NCBI GenBank assembly: GCA_949076555.1
Contig: CARUOB010000003.1
Span: forward strand, 33,617-97,616
Length of the DNA: 64,000 nt
Reading direction: 5' to 3'
DNA from: an uncultured Lachnospiraceae bacterium
GTDB taxonomy: Bacteria > Bacillota > Clostridia > Lachnospirales > Lachnospiraceae
Shown: positions 8,013-16,282 of the stretch, in pieces
Position numbering within the stretch: position 1 is the stretch's first letter
Layout of the letters: every line of letters starts with the position of its first letter
Position numbers and translations under genes: made by a program
The notes under the pieces: generated by a model
The model's database searches: none
Seen by the model: the letters and a program-made list of their open reading frames with translations, nothing else
Told to the model about the DNA's origin: nothing

Positions 8013-8723
8013 ATGGACTACCATATTTTGATCGTGGAGGATGACAGAGATATCAGAGAGGGCATAGAGATCTACCTGAAAAATCAGGGATACGTCGTTT
8101 TTCAGGCCGCGGACGGCGTGGAGGGACTTAACGTGATCGAGAAGGAAACGATCCATCTGGCGATTGTGGACGTGATGATGCCAAGGATGGACGGGATCAA
8201 CATGATGATGCGGGTGCGGGAGCTTGGGTATGAGTTCCCGGTGATTATGCTATCCGCCAAATCGGAAGAGGTGGATAAAATCATGGGACTGAATATGGGG
8301 GCGGACGACTATGTGACGAAGCCCTTTACGACCATGGAGCTTCTGGCCAGAGTCAATTCTCACTTACGGCGTTACAGCCGCTTTTTGGAAATAAAGGATG
8401 AAAAAAAAGCGGAAGGCGAGGAGCGTGTCTATACGATAGGCGGTCTGGAAGTGCACGAGGACACGGTCGAAGTCTTTCTGGACGGCAATCCCGTAAAGCT
8501 TACGCCCACGGAATTTAAAATCCTTCTGCTTCTGATCAAAAGTCCCGGCAGGGTTTATTCCGCGGAGGAGATTTATGAGCGGGTCTGGAACGAGCAGGCG
8601 ATTAACACGGACACAATTATGGTACATGTCAGAAAAATCCGGGAAAAGATCGAAATGAATCCCCGGGAACCAAAATATCTGAAGGTGGTGTGGGGCGTTG
8701 GATACAAAATTGAAAAACAGTGA
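8013..8723 (+). CDS. OmpR/PhoB-family response regulator
   Basis: A 236-residue DNA-binding regulator. The receiver domain (about 1-118) has the acidic pocket EDD, phosphoacceptor Asp53 in VDVMMPRMDG, the conserved Thr/Ser region in MLSAK and Lys in TKPF. The C-terminal winged helix (about 140-235) contains LTPTEFKILLLLIKSPGRVYS and the VHVRKIREKI recognition region. It overlaps the kinase gene by 26 nt, the usual sign of a cognate pair. The sequence resembles VanR-like regulators of Clostridia, but the input signal and targets are unknown. Confidence 0.93.
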   Translation: MDYHILIVEDDRDIREGIEIYLKNQGYVVFQAADGVEGLNVIEKETIHLAIVDVMMPRMDGINMMMRVRELGYEFPVIMLSAKSEEVDKIMGLNMGADDYVTKPFTTMELLARVNSHLRRYSRFLEIKDEKKAEGEERVYTIGGLEVHEDTVEVFLDGNPVKLTPTEFKILLLLIKSPGRVYSAEEIYERVWNEQAINTDTIMVHVRKIREKIEMNPREPKYLKVVWGVGYKIEKQ

Positions 8724-11064
8724 GGCGAAAAAACGAAACAGACAGGAGAGGATTCCGGGGATGCTTGCCGCGGCAGCATTGATTTTGTCCGCTTCTCTCG
8801 TTTTTTTGTCACAGTATGGGGTTTTTAAAGAAAGAGCGACGGCGGACGAGCCGAATATTCTTGCCGGAAGCGAGTTTTTGCACGAAATTTATCAGGCTAA
8901 TATTGTGCTCTACAAGCAGTTGTGTGACTGGAGGGCCTTTTCCGAAACCGGAGAGGAGGCGTCCGGAGAGGACATATACCTCAGTGCAGAGGTTAAGAAA
9001 GCGGAAAATTTTGACGAGTACTATAATTTCGGCGGGGAATACGAAACGCCCCTTTCCTATGCGGGAGAACATCTGGATGAACTTCTTTACCAGTGGAATC
9101 TTTCTTTGCAGAACGGACTGGCACAGCAGCTCGACTATGAGATTATGGATTGGGAGAGCGGGAAAACCTTTTCCAATACCGAGCGCGCGCTGCATTATCT
9201 TGGAACGGAGGAGGAAACCGTTTATCTGGATGATTATTATTCCTATTACCTGAAACTGGACTTCGATGAAAGCGGGCTTTTGGAGCATGTATGGGTGCGG
9301 GGCGAGGATGCGGATACCTTTGTGGAGAGTGTACAGCGCGTGATGCGCAGCCGCTATCTGGAGAGAAGCCTGTATGAGAGTCTGTCTTACTCCGCCTATG
9401 GAAATGTCAACTGGGAGGATGCCGTCTATTATAAATCGCCTGACGGCGGCGCGGTGATGCAGATGGATCTGGCGGTTTTGAATACACCGAAAAACTGCAC
9501 CGTCTGCTATGCGCTGACGGAGACACAGTTAAATGATGTGAAAGCATCGTCCCGCATGTTTCTCTCCATGAGTACGGCTGGTAACTATTGGAACAGCGGC
9601 ATTCAGGACATTTTCCACCTTCTGCTTATTGTTTTGGGAATAACAGCCATGCTTCTGCCGTTTTGGAAAAAGTACCGCCTGCATGCATATCATCTTTTGC
9701 CGCTGCATATAGAGGTGCTGACGGTGCTGGTATTCGCCACGTTTCTTATTTTGGGAGAACTGGCCGCCACACTTGTCATGTATTCCATGTCAGACAATTG
9801 GGCGGACAGTCTGCCCTATATGCTCCGCAGCGTATTTCCGGGACTGAGTGCAGCGGTGGGAGCAAACACCATTGTGTGGGCAATCAACCTGTTGTTTTTG
9901 ACGATGGCATTTACCCTGTGGTTTACTTTGATCACCGCGTACGCGCAGGTCTATGTATTCGGCTTTCGGGGGTATGTGCGAAAACGTTGCCTCTGTTACA
10001 GAGTGTTCCGTTATGCACGGGCTGCGATCAGAAAAAAGCGGGCGCATATCAAGCGGGAATTTCTGCACATGGATCTGGAACAGAATATGAACGTGCCGCT
10101 GTTTAAGCTGATATTAGCGAATTATTTCATCCTTGCGGTCATCAGTCTGTTCTGGGTATTCGGTGTGATTTTGCTGATTCCGTATACGTTGTTTGTCTAT
10201 GGTCTTTTGAGAAAGTATATCCGGATTGTTCAGGGACAGTATGGTGAAATGCTCAGAGCGGCCCATTCGGTGGCGGAGGGAAATTTGCAGACGGAAATCA
10301 CGGGAGACTGGGGTATGTTTTCCGCTTTTCAGGAAGAGCTTGTGGCGATTCAGAGCGGTTTCTCCATGGCGGTGGAGGAGGAAGTAAAAAGCCAGCGCAT
10401 GCGCACGGAGCTGATTACCAATGTGTCCCATGATTTGAAAACGCCTCTCACCGCCATCATCACCTACACCGAACTCATGCAGGAGGCGGGCGTCACCGAG
10501 ACACAGCGGAAGGAATATCTGGAAGTGCTTCAGCGTAAGTCCATGCGCTTGAAAACGCTGATCGAGGATCTGTTTGAGGTGAGTAAGGCGAACAGCGGCA
10601 ATGTGGCGTTCCACACGGAAAAGGTGGATATCTGCCATCTGGTGCGGCAGATGTATCTGGAATATGAAGACAAGGCAATAGCGGCCGGACTGGTCTTCCG
10701 ATTCCGGTTCCCGGAGCAGAAAGTGTTCCTGATGCTGGACGGGGATAAAACAAGCCGGATTTTCGACAATTTATATACGAACATTATCAAGTATGCCATG
10801 ACGGACACAAGGGTATATGTGAGCGTGGAAGTGCACGACGGGGAAGTCGGAATTGAGCTGAAAAATATTTCCGGCTATGAGCTGAATATTCCAGCCGATA
10901 GCCTGACGGAACGGTTCGTCCGGGGCGACAGCGCAAGAAGCAGCGAGGGCAGCGGTCTGGGTCTTGCCATCGCCAGAAGTTTTGTGGAACTGCAGGGCGG
11001 AAGGATGGAGATTGAGATCGACGGGGATCTGTTTAAAGTGCGCTTAATCTGGAAGGAATTATAA
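8698..11064 (+). CDS. Membrane sensor histidine kinase
   Basis: A 788-residue kinase partner of the preceding regulator. The start is a TTG at 8698 inside the regulator gene, preceded by AAGGTGGTG. It has one N-terminal membrane segment (about 23-42), a roughly 260-residue extracytoplasmic sensor region, a cluster of membrane segments (about 300-500), a short linker, HisKA with His578 in NVSHDLKTPLTA, and a HATPase domain with N box DNLYTNIIKY and G box EGSGLGLAIARSFVELQGG. The large external domain and multiple central helices are unusual beside plain VanS/PhoR kinases. The ligand is unknown. Confidence 0.9.
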   Translation: MDTKLKNSEAKKRNRQERIPGMLAAAALILSASLVFLSQYGVFKERATADEPNILAGSEFLHEIYQANIVLYKQLCDWRAFSETGEEASGEDIYLSAEVKKAENFDEYYNFGGEYETPLSYAGEHLDELLYQWNLSLQNGLAQQLDYEIMDWESGKTFSNTERALHYLGTEEETVYLDDYYSYYLKLDFDESGLLEHVWVRGEDADTFVESVQRVMRSRYLERSLYESLSYSAYGNVNWEDAVYYKSPDGGAVMQMDLAVLNTPKNCTVCYALTETQLNDVKASSRMFLSMSTAGNYWNSGIQDIFHLLLIVLGITAMLLPFWKKYRLHAYHLLPLHIEVLTVLVFATFLILGELAATLVMYSMSDNWADSLPYMLRSVFPGLSAAVGANTIVWAINLLFLTMAFTLWFTLITAYAQVYVFGFRGYVRKRCLCYRVFRYARAAIRKKRAHIKREFLHMDLEQNMNVPLFKLILANYFILAVISLFWVFGVILLIPYTLFVYGLLRKYIRIVQGQYGEMLRAAHSVAEGNLQTEITGDWGMFSAFQEELVAIQSGFSMAVEEEVKSQRMRTELITNVSHDLKTPLTAIITYTELMQEAGVTETQRKEYLEVLQRKSMRLKTLIEDLFEVSKANSGNVAFHTEKVDICHLVRQMYLEYEDKAIAAGLVFRFRFPEQKVFLMLDGDKTSRIFDNLYTNIIKYAMTDTRVYVSVEVHDGEVGIELKNISGYELNIPADSLTERFVRGDSARSSEGSGLGLAIARSFVELQGGRMEIEIDGDLFKVRLIWKEL

Positions 11065-11158
11065 AACAGGCTTGGATTTCCTTTCTATATCTGTACGGCC
11101 GGACAGAATTGTGGTAAACTAAGCTGTAAGTTCACAGAGATGACAAGGAGGAACGACA

Positions 11159-12424
11159 ATGGGAATGACAATGACACAGAAAATTCTGGCGGCGCACGCC
11201 GGTTTGGATAAAGTGGAGGCTGGACAGCTCATCGAGGCTGATCTCGATCTGGTGCTTGGCAACGATATTACCAGCCCGGTGGCGATCCATGAAATGGAAA
11301 AAATGAAGGTGGACGGTGTGTTTGACAAGGACAAGATCGCGCTGGTACCGGATCATTTCGTCCCCAATAAGGATATCAAGTCCGCGGAACACTGTAAATG
11401 TGTGCGGGAATTTGCGAAGAAAAACGAGATCACCAATTATTTTGAGGTGGGACAGATGGGCATCGAGCACGCCCTTCTCCCGGAGCAGGGTTTGACTGTG
11501 GCGGGTGACGTGATCATCGGCGCGGATTCCCATACCTGTACATACGGCGCGCTTGGCGCATTTTCCACAGGTGTCGGCAGTACGGATATGGCTGCGGGAA
11601 TGGCTACAGGCAAGGCGTGGTTTAAGGTGCCTTCCGCCATCAGATTCAATCTGACAGGCAAGCCTTCCGAGTGGGTCAGCGGCAAGGATGTGATCCTGCA
11701 CATCATCGGTATGATCGGCGTGGACGGCGCGCTCTATAAATCCATGGAGTTTACCGGAGACGGAATTGCGAACCTGACCATGGACGACCGCTTCACCATC
11801 GCAAACATGGCCATCGAGGCTGGCGGAAAGAACGGCATTTTCCCGGTGGATGATCTCGCCGTTTCCTATATGAAGGAACACGGCACGAGAGAATATAAGA
11901 TATATGAGGCGGACGCGGACGCAGTTTATGACGAGGAGTACACCATTGACCTTAGCACGCTTCGTCCCACGGTGGCATTCCCCCATCTGCCGGAGAATAC
12001 AAAGACCATCGATGAGATCACAGACGATATCAGAATCGATCAGGTGGTGATCGGTTCCTGTACCAACGGCAGACTGGATGATCTGCGGACCGCCGCGAAG
12101 GTTCTGAAAGACAGACATGTGGCACCGGGGATGCGCTGTATCGTGATTCCCGCCACACAGAAAATCTACTTACAGGCCATGGAAGAGGGCCTTTTAAAGA
12201 CCTTTATCGAGGCGGGCGCGATTGTCAGCACCCCTACCTGCGGGCCGTGTCTCGGCGGCTATATGGGCATTCTCGCGGAGGGCGAGCGGTGCGTGTCCAC
12301 CACCAACCGTAATTTCGTGGGCCGCATGGGACATGTCAATTCCGAGATTTATTTGGCAAGCCCCGCGGTGGCGGCAGCCAGTGCGGTGACGGGAACGATT
12401 TCCTGCCCCTGTAAGCTGTCTTAA
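11159..12424 (+). CDS. leuC: 3-isopropylmalate dehydratase large subunit
   Basis: Aconitase-family subunit that, with LeuD, isomerises 2-isopropylmalate to 3-isopropylmalate in leucine synthesis. The 421-residue length places it in the shorter LeuC/HacA-type group. [4Fe-4S] ligands are visible as the Cys in GSCTNGR and the pair in TCGPCLGG, and substrate residues lie in IGADSHTCTYGALGAFSTG. AAGGAGGA precedes the ATG at 11159. leuD follows after 124 nt. leuA and leuB are not in this window. Confidence 0.94.
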   Translation: MGMTMTQKILAAHAGLDKVEAGQLIEADLDLVLGNDITSPVAIHEMEKMKVDGVFDKDKIALVPDHFVPNKDIKSAEHCKCVREFAKKNEITNYFEVGQMGIEHALLPEQGLTVAGDVIIGADSHTCTYGALGAFSTGVGSTDMAAGMATGKAWFKVPSAIRFNLTGKPSEWVSGKDVILHIIGMIGVDGALYKSMEFTGDGIANLTMDDRFTIANMAIEAGGKNGIFPVDDLAVSYMKEHGTREYKIYEADADAVYDEEYTIDLSTLRPTVAFPHLPENTKTIDEITDDIRIDQVVIGSCTNGRLDDLRTAAKVLKDRHVAPGMRCIVIPATQKIYLQAMEEGLLKTFIEAGAIVSTPTCGPCLGGYMGILAEGERCVSTTNRNFVGRMGHVNSEIYLASPAVAAASAVTGTISCPCKLS

Positions 12425-12548
12425 GTTCCGCTGATGAGAAGCGGATAGATGACGAATCAGACCGCAGACGGCGGTCAAGCTGTCGTCCGATAGGAAAGCG
12501 CAAATAAAAGGAACAGAGAGAAAAGAAAAAGAGAAAGGAAAACGGGTA

Positions 12549-13037
12549 ATGAAAGCTGCAAAAGGAACAGTGTTTAAATATGGAGACAATGTGGACACGG
12601 ATGTGATCATCCCGGCGCGTTACTTAAACTCCTCCGATCCGGCGGAACTGGCCACACATTGTATGGAAGATATCGACAAAGAGTTCATAAATAAGGTAAA
12701 GAAAGGCGATATCATTGTGGCCACAAAGAATTTCGGCTGCGGTTCTTCGAGAGAGCACGCGCCCATCGCCATCAAGGCGGCAGGCGTAAGCTGTGTGATC
12801 GCGGAAACCTTTGCCCGCATCTTTTATAGAAACGCCATCAACATCGGACTGCCTATCGTGGAGTGCCCTGCGGCTGCGGCAGAGATCGGGGTCGGAGACG
12901 AGGTGGAAGTGGATTTTGATTCCGGCGTGATCACCGACGTGACCAAAGGAACGACCTATCAGGGTCAGGCATTCCCACCGTTTATGCAGAAAATCATCGC
13001 GGCGGAAGGTTTGGTAAATTATATCAATCAAAAATGA
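12549..13037 (+). CDS. leuD: 3-isopropylmalate dehydratase small subunit
   Basis: Swivelling-domain subunit that completes isopropylmalate isomerase with LeuC. The 162 residues contain the family signatures GDNVDTDVIIPARYLN, FGCGSSREHAPIAIKAAG and AETFARIFYRNAINIG. The ATG lies behind AAAGGA. The 124-nt gap from leuC contains short inverted repeats such as CCGCT/AGCGG but no clear terminator, so leuCD are taken as one transcript. Confidence 0.95.
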   Translation: MKAAKGTVFKYGDNVDTDVIIPARYLNSSDPAELATHCMEDIDKEFINKVKKGDIIVATKNFGCGSSREHAPIAIKAAGVSCVIAETFARIFYRNAINIGLPIVECPAAAAEIGVGDEVEVDFDSGVITDVTKGTTYQGQAFPPFMQKIIAAEGLVNYINQK

Positions 13038-13113
13038 AATACCTCGCGGCAGTCGCCAAGGTCATGCAAGCACGACTTTGGCCCGCTGCTCGCGGGAATA
13101 ACAGGGTGGTACT

Positions 13114-13881
13114 ATGATATACAGGGTCGGTGAGGGTGATAATCCAGCATATGACTACAGCAGTCAGCTAAAGCCCGCCAAAAATGCCGAAAGCCAGGAA
13201 AAGTTCAGTCTGGACCGGCAGAAGGAACAGGAAGTTCCGAAAAAGAAAGAAGAGAAGGGCGAAGATAAAAAACTGCATCAGAAACCCGGCGTTGATATCA
13301 GGACGCAGGGCGGCGTAAAGCTGGAATTATCCGGCAGCCGGATAGACGGACAGGAGCAGGATGCGGACGGCGCCTCGAAAGCAAAAAGCGCGGACGGCGG
13401 GGTGTTTGATGCCGTACTGTCGCTTTTTAAGAGTCTGTTCGAAGCGGTTGGGAATTTTTTCTATAAGGTCTGGAATGATCCGCCTAAGGAATCTGCTTCC
13501 GAAGACGTGTCGCCTGAGGAGGCGCAGCGTTACACAGAGGAATACTATGCGATGAAGGGGATTCCCAGACCGGAGGCCGCCGCAGCGCGTACGAAGGAGG
13601 AAATAGCTGCTGGCGCAGATGCTTCGGAAAGTGCATCCGTTCAGGAGGAGAAAGAGAATTTCGAGGCAAAACAGGCGGCGCGTGATGAAAAAATCCGAAA
13701 GCACCTTCGCTCCGGGAATCTGGAGCAGGTGATCAGCCTGCTTACGGATGACGGCAAAAGATCCGTCGCCAAAAATTCTACCTTGTTAACTTATTATGAC
13801 AAAAACGGAAAGCTGACGCAGATTAATGCGTCGGACAGAGAGCGGATTCTTCACGGAGACCGCCATGTGAAAACGCTGTAG
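13114..13881 (+). CDS. Hypothetical protein with a hydrophobic centre
   Basis: This 255-residue protein was not recognised. The N-terminal 85 residues are hydrophilic and low-complexity (many Lys, Glu, Gln). A hydrophobic/aromatic segment (about 91-113, VFDAVLSLFKSLFEAVGNFFYKVW) could be an amphipathic membrane helix. An Ala/Glu-rich linker leads to a better ordered C-terminal end with LLTDDGKRSVAKNSTLLTYYDKNGK and a closing RERILHGDRHVKTL. No signal peptide is seen. Its end and that of the convergent GGDEF gene share one terminator. Function unknown. Confidence 0.65.
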   Translation: MIYRVGEGDNPAYDYSSQLKPAKNAESQEKFSLDRQKEQEVPKKKEEKGEDKKLHQKPGVDIRTQGGVKLELSGSRIDGQEQDADGASKAKSADGGVFDAVLSLFKSLFEAVGNFFYKVWNDPPKESASEDVSPEEAQRYTEEYYAMKGIPRPEAAAARTKEEIAAGADASESASVQEEKENFEAKQAARDEKIRKHLRSGNLEQVISLLTDDGKRSVAKNSTLLTYYDKNGKLTQINASDRERILHGDRHVKTL

Positions 13882-13905
13882 CCTCAAAAGACCACAGCGT
13901 TTTTT
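13869..13905. terminator. Bidirectional terminator shared by convergent genes
   Basis: The stem (AAAACGCTGT paired with ACAGCGTTTT) spans the last codons of the plus-strand gene and the end of the minus-strand GGDEF gene, whose stop codons lie only 2 nt apart. A/T runs on both sides allow function in both directions. Confidence 0.8.
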
Positions 13906-15002
13906 CCGTTTCGTTTCCCACAGTAGAGATTGTAATCCGCCCTTGTAATTGTCTCCTCCACGGGTTCCTTGCCGTCATACAGGGCAATGCCCAGCGTCAG
14001 GGAACAGTGTATCCATTTGTCGTTCAGTTCAAACACCCGGTTTGCCACATTTCTGCGAATATTTTCCGCGATGTACAAGGCGCTTTCTTCTGAGGCGTTG
14101 TTGATCAGAATCAGAATTTCTTCTCCGCCCCAGCGGCAGACGTAACCGTGCCCCCTTGTCTGTGCGACCGCGATACCGGCGACTCCCTTTAAAACCACAT
14201 CGCCGAAATCATGCCCGTAGGTATCGTTTACCTTCTTGAAATTATCAATATCACACATAATCAGAGCAAAGCTGGAAGCCGACTCCACTGCCTGATTGAG
14301 GAAGATATCCATGCTTCTGCGGTTGTATAGCCCGGTCAGCGGGTCAGTGCTGGCAAGTTTATTCAAAATAGCGTTCTGATGCTTGAGCTGACTGCTCGAA
14401 AGCTTCATTTCGAACACGAAAACCAGCGAGAAGACAATCAGAAACGCAAAGGCACAGAGCGAATTAAACACATAGAGCGACAACTCCAGCGCGATATTGT
14501 CTGTCTCGATCAGAGGGGCTCCAAAGAAAGAGAGAAATTTACATGCTAAAAAGGCGGCCGCCGAAAAAACAGCGGATACGGTAGCGACGGTAAATTTCCT
14601 GCGTCTGATATCGAGCGTGTAGCAAATATAAAAACCCACCGGGACGATGGCTATGATATACTGTGCAAACCCGAATGACCATCCGAGACAGATTGTCGCG
14701 GCAAAGGAATGCAGAATAACTTCAATATAGGTAATAATGTAAATTGTCAGATAATTCTCCCGCTCGCTCCATATCATCCCAAAACAGGCAGTATAGGTCA
14801 GCACGCTGAAAATATTGAAATAGAACAAAGGCATAATTTGAAATACACAAAAAATGACAAGCAAAAAAACATGCACCGATGCGATGGAACCGATCAGCGT
14901 ATGGAATTTCAAGCGGTTTGTGATCTGAGTCTTACCTGTCAAAACATCTTTTAATTTGCAAAAGCCTTTTTTCAAGCGGGTTTTCCATTGATTTCTATTC
15001 AT
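13884..15002 (-). CDS. Membrane-bound GGDEF-domain protein (diguanylate cyclase)
   Basis: A 372-residue protein predicted to make cyclic di-GMP from GTP at the membrane. About six hydrophobic segments fill residues 30-210, with no recognised named sensor domain. The GGDEF domain (about 215-372) shows ASTDPLTGLYNRRSMD, the metal-binding IMCDIDNFKKVNDTYGHDFGD and the signature as RWGGEEIL, a GGEEI variant. The allosteric I-site normally reads RxxD five residues upstream; here it is RGHG, so product inhibition is probably lost. The start codon is ATG at 15002. The sensed signal is unknown. Confidence 0.87.
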   Translation of the reverse strand: MNRNQWKTRLKKGFCKLKDVLTGKTQITNRLKFHTLIGSIASVHVFLLVIFCVFQIMPLFYFNIFSVLTYTACFGMIWSERENYLTIYIITYIEVILHSFAATICLGWSFGFAQYIIAIVPVGFYICYTLDIRRRKFTVATVSAVFSAAAFLACKFLSFFGAPLIETDNIALELSLYVFNSLCAFAFLIVFSLVFVFEMKLSSSQLKHQNAILNKLASTDPLTGLYNRRSMDIFLNQAVESASSFALIMCDIDNFKKVNDTYGHDFGDVVLKGVAGIAVAQTRGHGYVCRWGGEEILILINNASEESALYIAENIRRNVANRVFELNDKWIHCSLTLGIALYDGKEPVEETITRADYNLYCGKRNGKNAVVF

Positions 15003-15180
15003 AAGCGGATTCCTGTTTGTAAGGTTTTATACACAATTAATGTATTTTATTATACTCTTGCTCATTTTATTTGCAAATGTTTAGGATGTCAAGCGATACG
15101 GCCGACCAATTATACCGCAAATTGTGCAAATTATACCAATGATATTTTCCCGGTTCCTATAGCGGACGCAAAGAAAACAC

Positions 15181-15209
15181 TTGTTCGACCGTCAAATATC
15201 TGATATACT
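15181..15209 (+). promoter_or_regulatory. Sigma-A promoter placed directly at the start codon
   Basis: TTGTTC (15181-15186), a 17-bp spacer and TATACT (15204-15209). Transcription would begin about 15216, at or next to the ATG at 15217, so the mRNA would be leaderless. No ribosome binding site is visible upstream of that ATG. Confidence 0.6.
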
Positions 15210-15216
15210 CTATGTT

Positions 15217-15954
15217 ATGGATAAGAATGCATTCGAGAGCGCAAAATTAAAGGTACTGTTAAAGCAGAATGATCCGCACGGCTTCGGGACGCTGCAGGAA
15301 AAGACGGTCCATGCGGTGATGAAACTATATTATGAACCAGACGAGGACTGTCATGAGGTGCCTGTGGAGGGATATATCGCGGATATTTACAGGGACGGAC
15401 ATATCATAGAGATACAGAACGGAAATTTCGGGAAACTGCGCCCCAAGCTGGCCGCATTCCTGCCGCTTTACCCGGTCACTGTGGTGCTTCCGATTCCGCA
15501 TTTCAAATGGCTGATCTGGATGAACGAGGAGAGCGGCGAGCTCTCCGAAAAGCACAAATCCCCGGTGACCGGAAATGCCTACCACGCTTTTGCGGAATTG
15601 TACCGGATCAAACCTTTTTTGAAAGACCCGAATCTGTCCTTTGCCTTTCCGCTGATCGATATGGACGAGTACCGGCTCTTAAACGGCTGGAGCCGCAATA
15701 AAAAGCGTGGCTCCACACGCTATGACAGGATGCCGCTATCCCTCTATGACGAGATACGAGTGGAGAGAACGGAAGATTTTATGCAGTTTGTCCCGATTGA
15801 TCTGCAGGAGCCTTTCACCATTACGGACTTTGCGAAGGCGGCGGGAATCAGGCGGGACCTCGCTGCAGATGCCGTGCCGATTCTGATGTATCTGGAGATT
15901 CTGCGGCGGGAGGGGAAGCGGAGCCGTGAATATTTGTACCGGGTAGAAGAGTGA
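15217..15954 (+). CDS. Uncharacterised protein with a possible PD-(D/E)XK-like core
   Basis: Not a recognised named family. From the ATG at 15217 it has 245 residues. Residues about 30-75 read as a beta-alpha core with acidic positions spaced like a restriction-endonuclease fold: EVPVEGYIADIYRDG followed by HIIEIQNGNFGKLRPKL, an Asp then an ExQ motif, then VTVVLPIPHFKWLIW. A C-terminal stretch (about 195-240) looks like a winged helix (FTITDFAKAAGIRRDLAADAV). This combination suggests a DNA- or RNA-acting protein, but it is inference. A TTG at 15181 would extend the product by 12 residues but overlaps the promoter. It is divergent from the GGDEF gene. Confidence 0.65.
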   Translation: MDKNAFESAKLKVLLKQNDPHGFGTLQEKTVHAVMKLYYEPDEDCHEVPVEGYIADIYRDGHIIEIQNGNFGKLRPKLAAFLPLYPVTVVLPIPHFKWLIWMNEESGELSEKHKSPVTGNAYHAFAELYRIKPFLKDPNLSFAFPLIDMDEYRLLNGWSRNKKRGSTRYDRMPLSLYDEIRVERTEDFMQFVPIDLQEPFTITDFAKAAGIRRDLAADAVPILMYLEILRREGKRSREYLYRVEE

Positions 15955-16133
15955 GAAGGCGACGATAAAACATATGTAAAAATATGTTAAAGCAAAAAAC
16001 AAATGTCCTCCAAACGCTTTTTTGTTCCTGCAAAACTTGCAAATCTCTCTAAACCGCTGTTTTTCAGGGGAATGACTTGTCCAAAAGGCGGCTGAAAAGC
16101 CACATGGCAAGTTACATAATATAGTACTTTTTC

Positions 16134-16163
16134 TTTACAAAAATACCAGATGTATGGTATGCT
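16134..16163 (+). promoter_or_regulatory. Probable promoter of the topoisomerase B subunit
   Basis: TTTACA (16134-16139), an 18-bp spacer and TATGCT (16158-16163), about 120 nt ahead of the gene. The rest of the 329-nt gap 15955-16282 is A+T-rich; apart from a small AACATAT/ATATGTT inverted repeat near its start no feature was recognised. Confidence 0.5.
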
Positions 16164-16282
16164 ACGCATAGCGAAAGCGGTATGCAGACAGCAGTAAATA
16201 TGAAGGAAATCCTGCAATGCGGGTTTTGCAGGGCAAATATCTTTGAAACGGTTTGATACTGCGAAATGAGGTTAAATTTAAA

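Noticed and set aside
9588..10106. Second plus-strand frame inside the kinase gene
   Set aside because: It is a shifted frame within the conserved kinase coding region and has no recognisable domain.
12425..12548. Inverted repeats between leuC and leuD considered as a terminator
   Set aside because: Stems are short and no U-tract follows; leuD needs cotranscription with leuC.
13038..13113. CCAAGGTC/GACTTTGG stem-loop before the hypothetical gene
   Set aside because: Terminator considered, but no U-tract; kept out because one wobble-paired stem is weak evidence.
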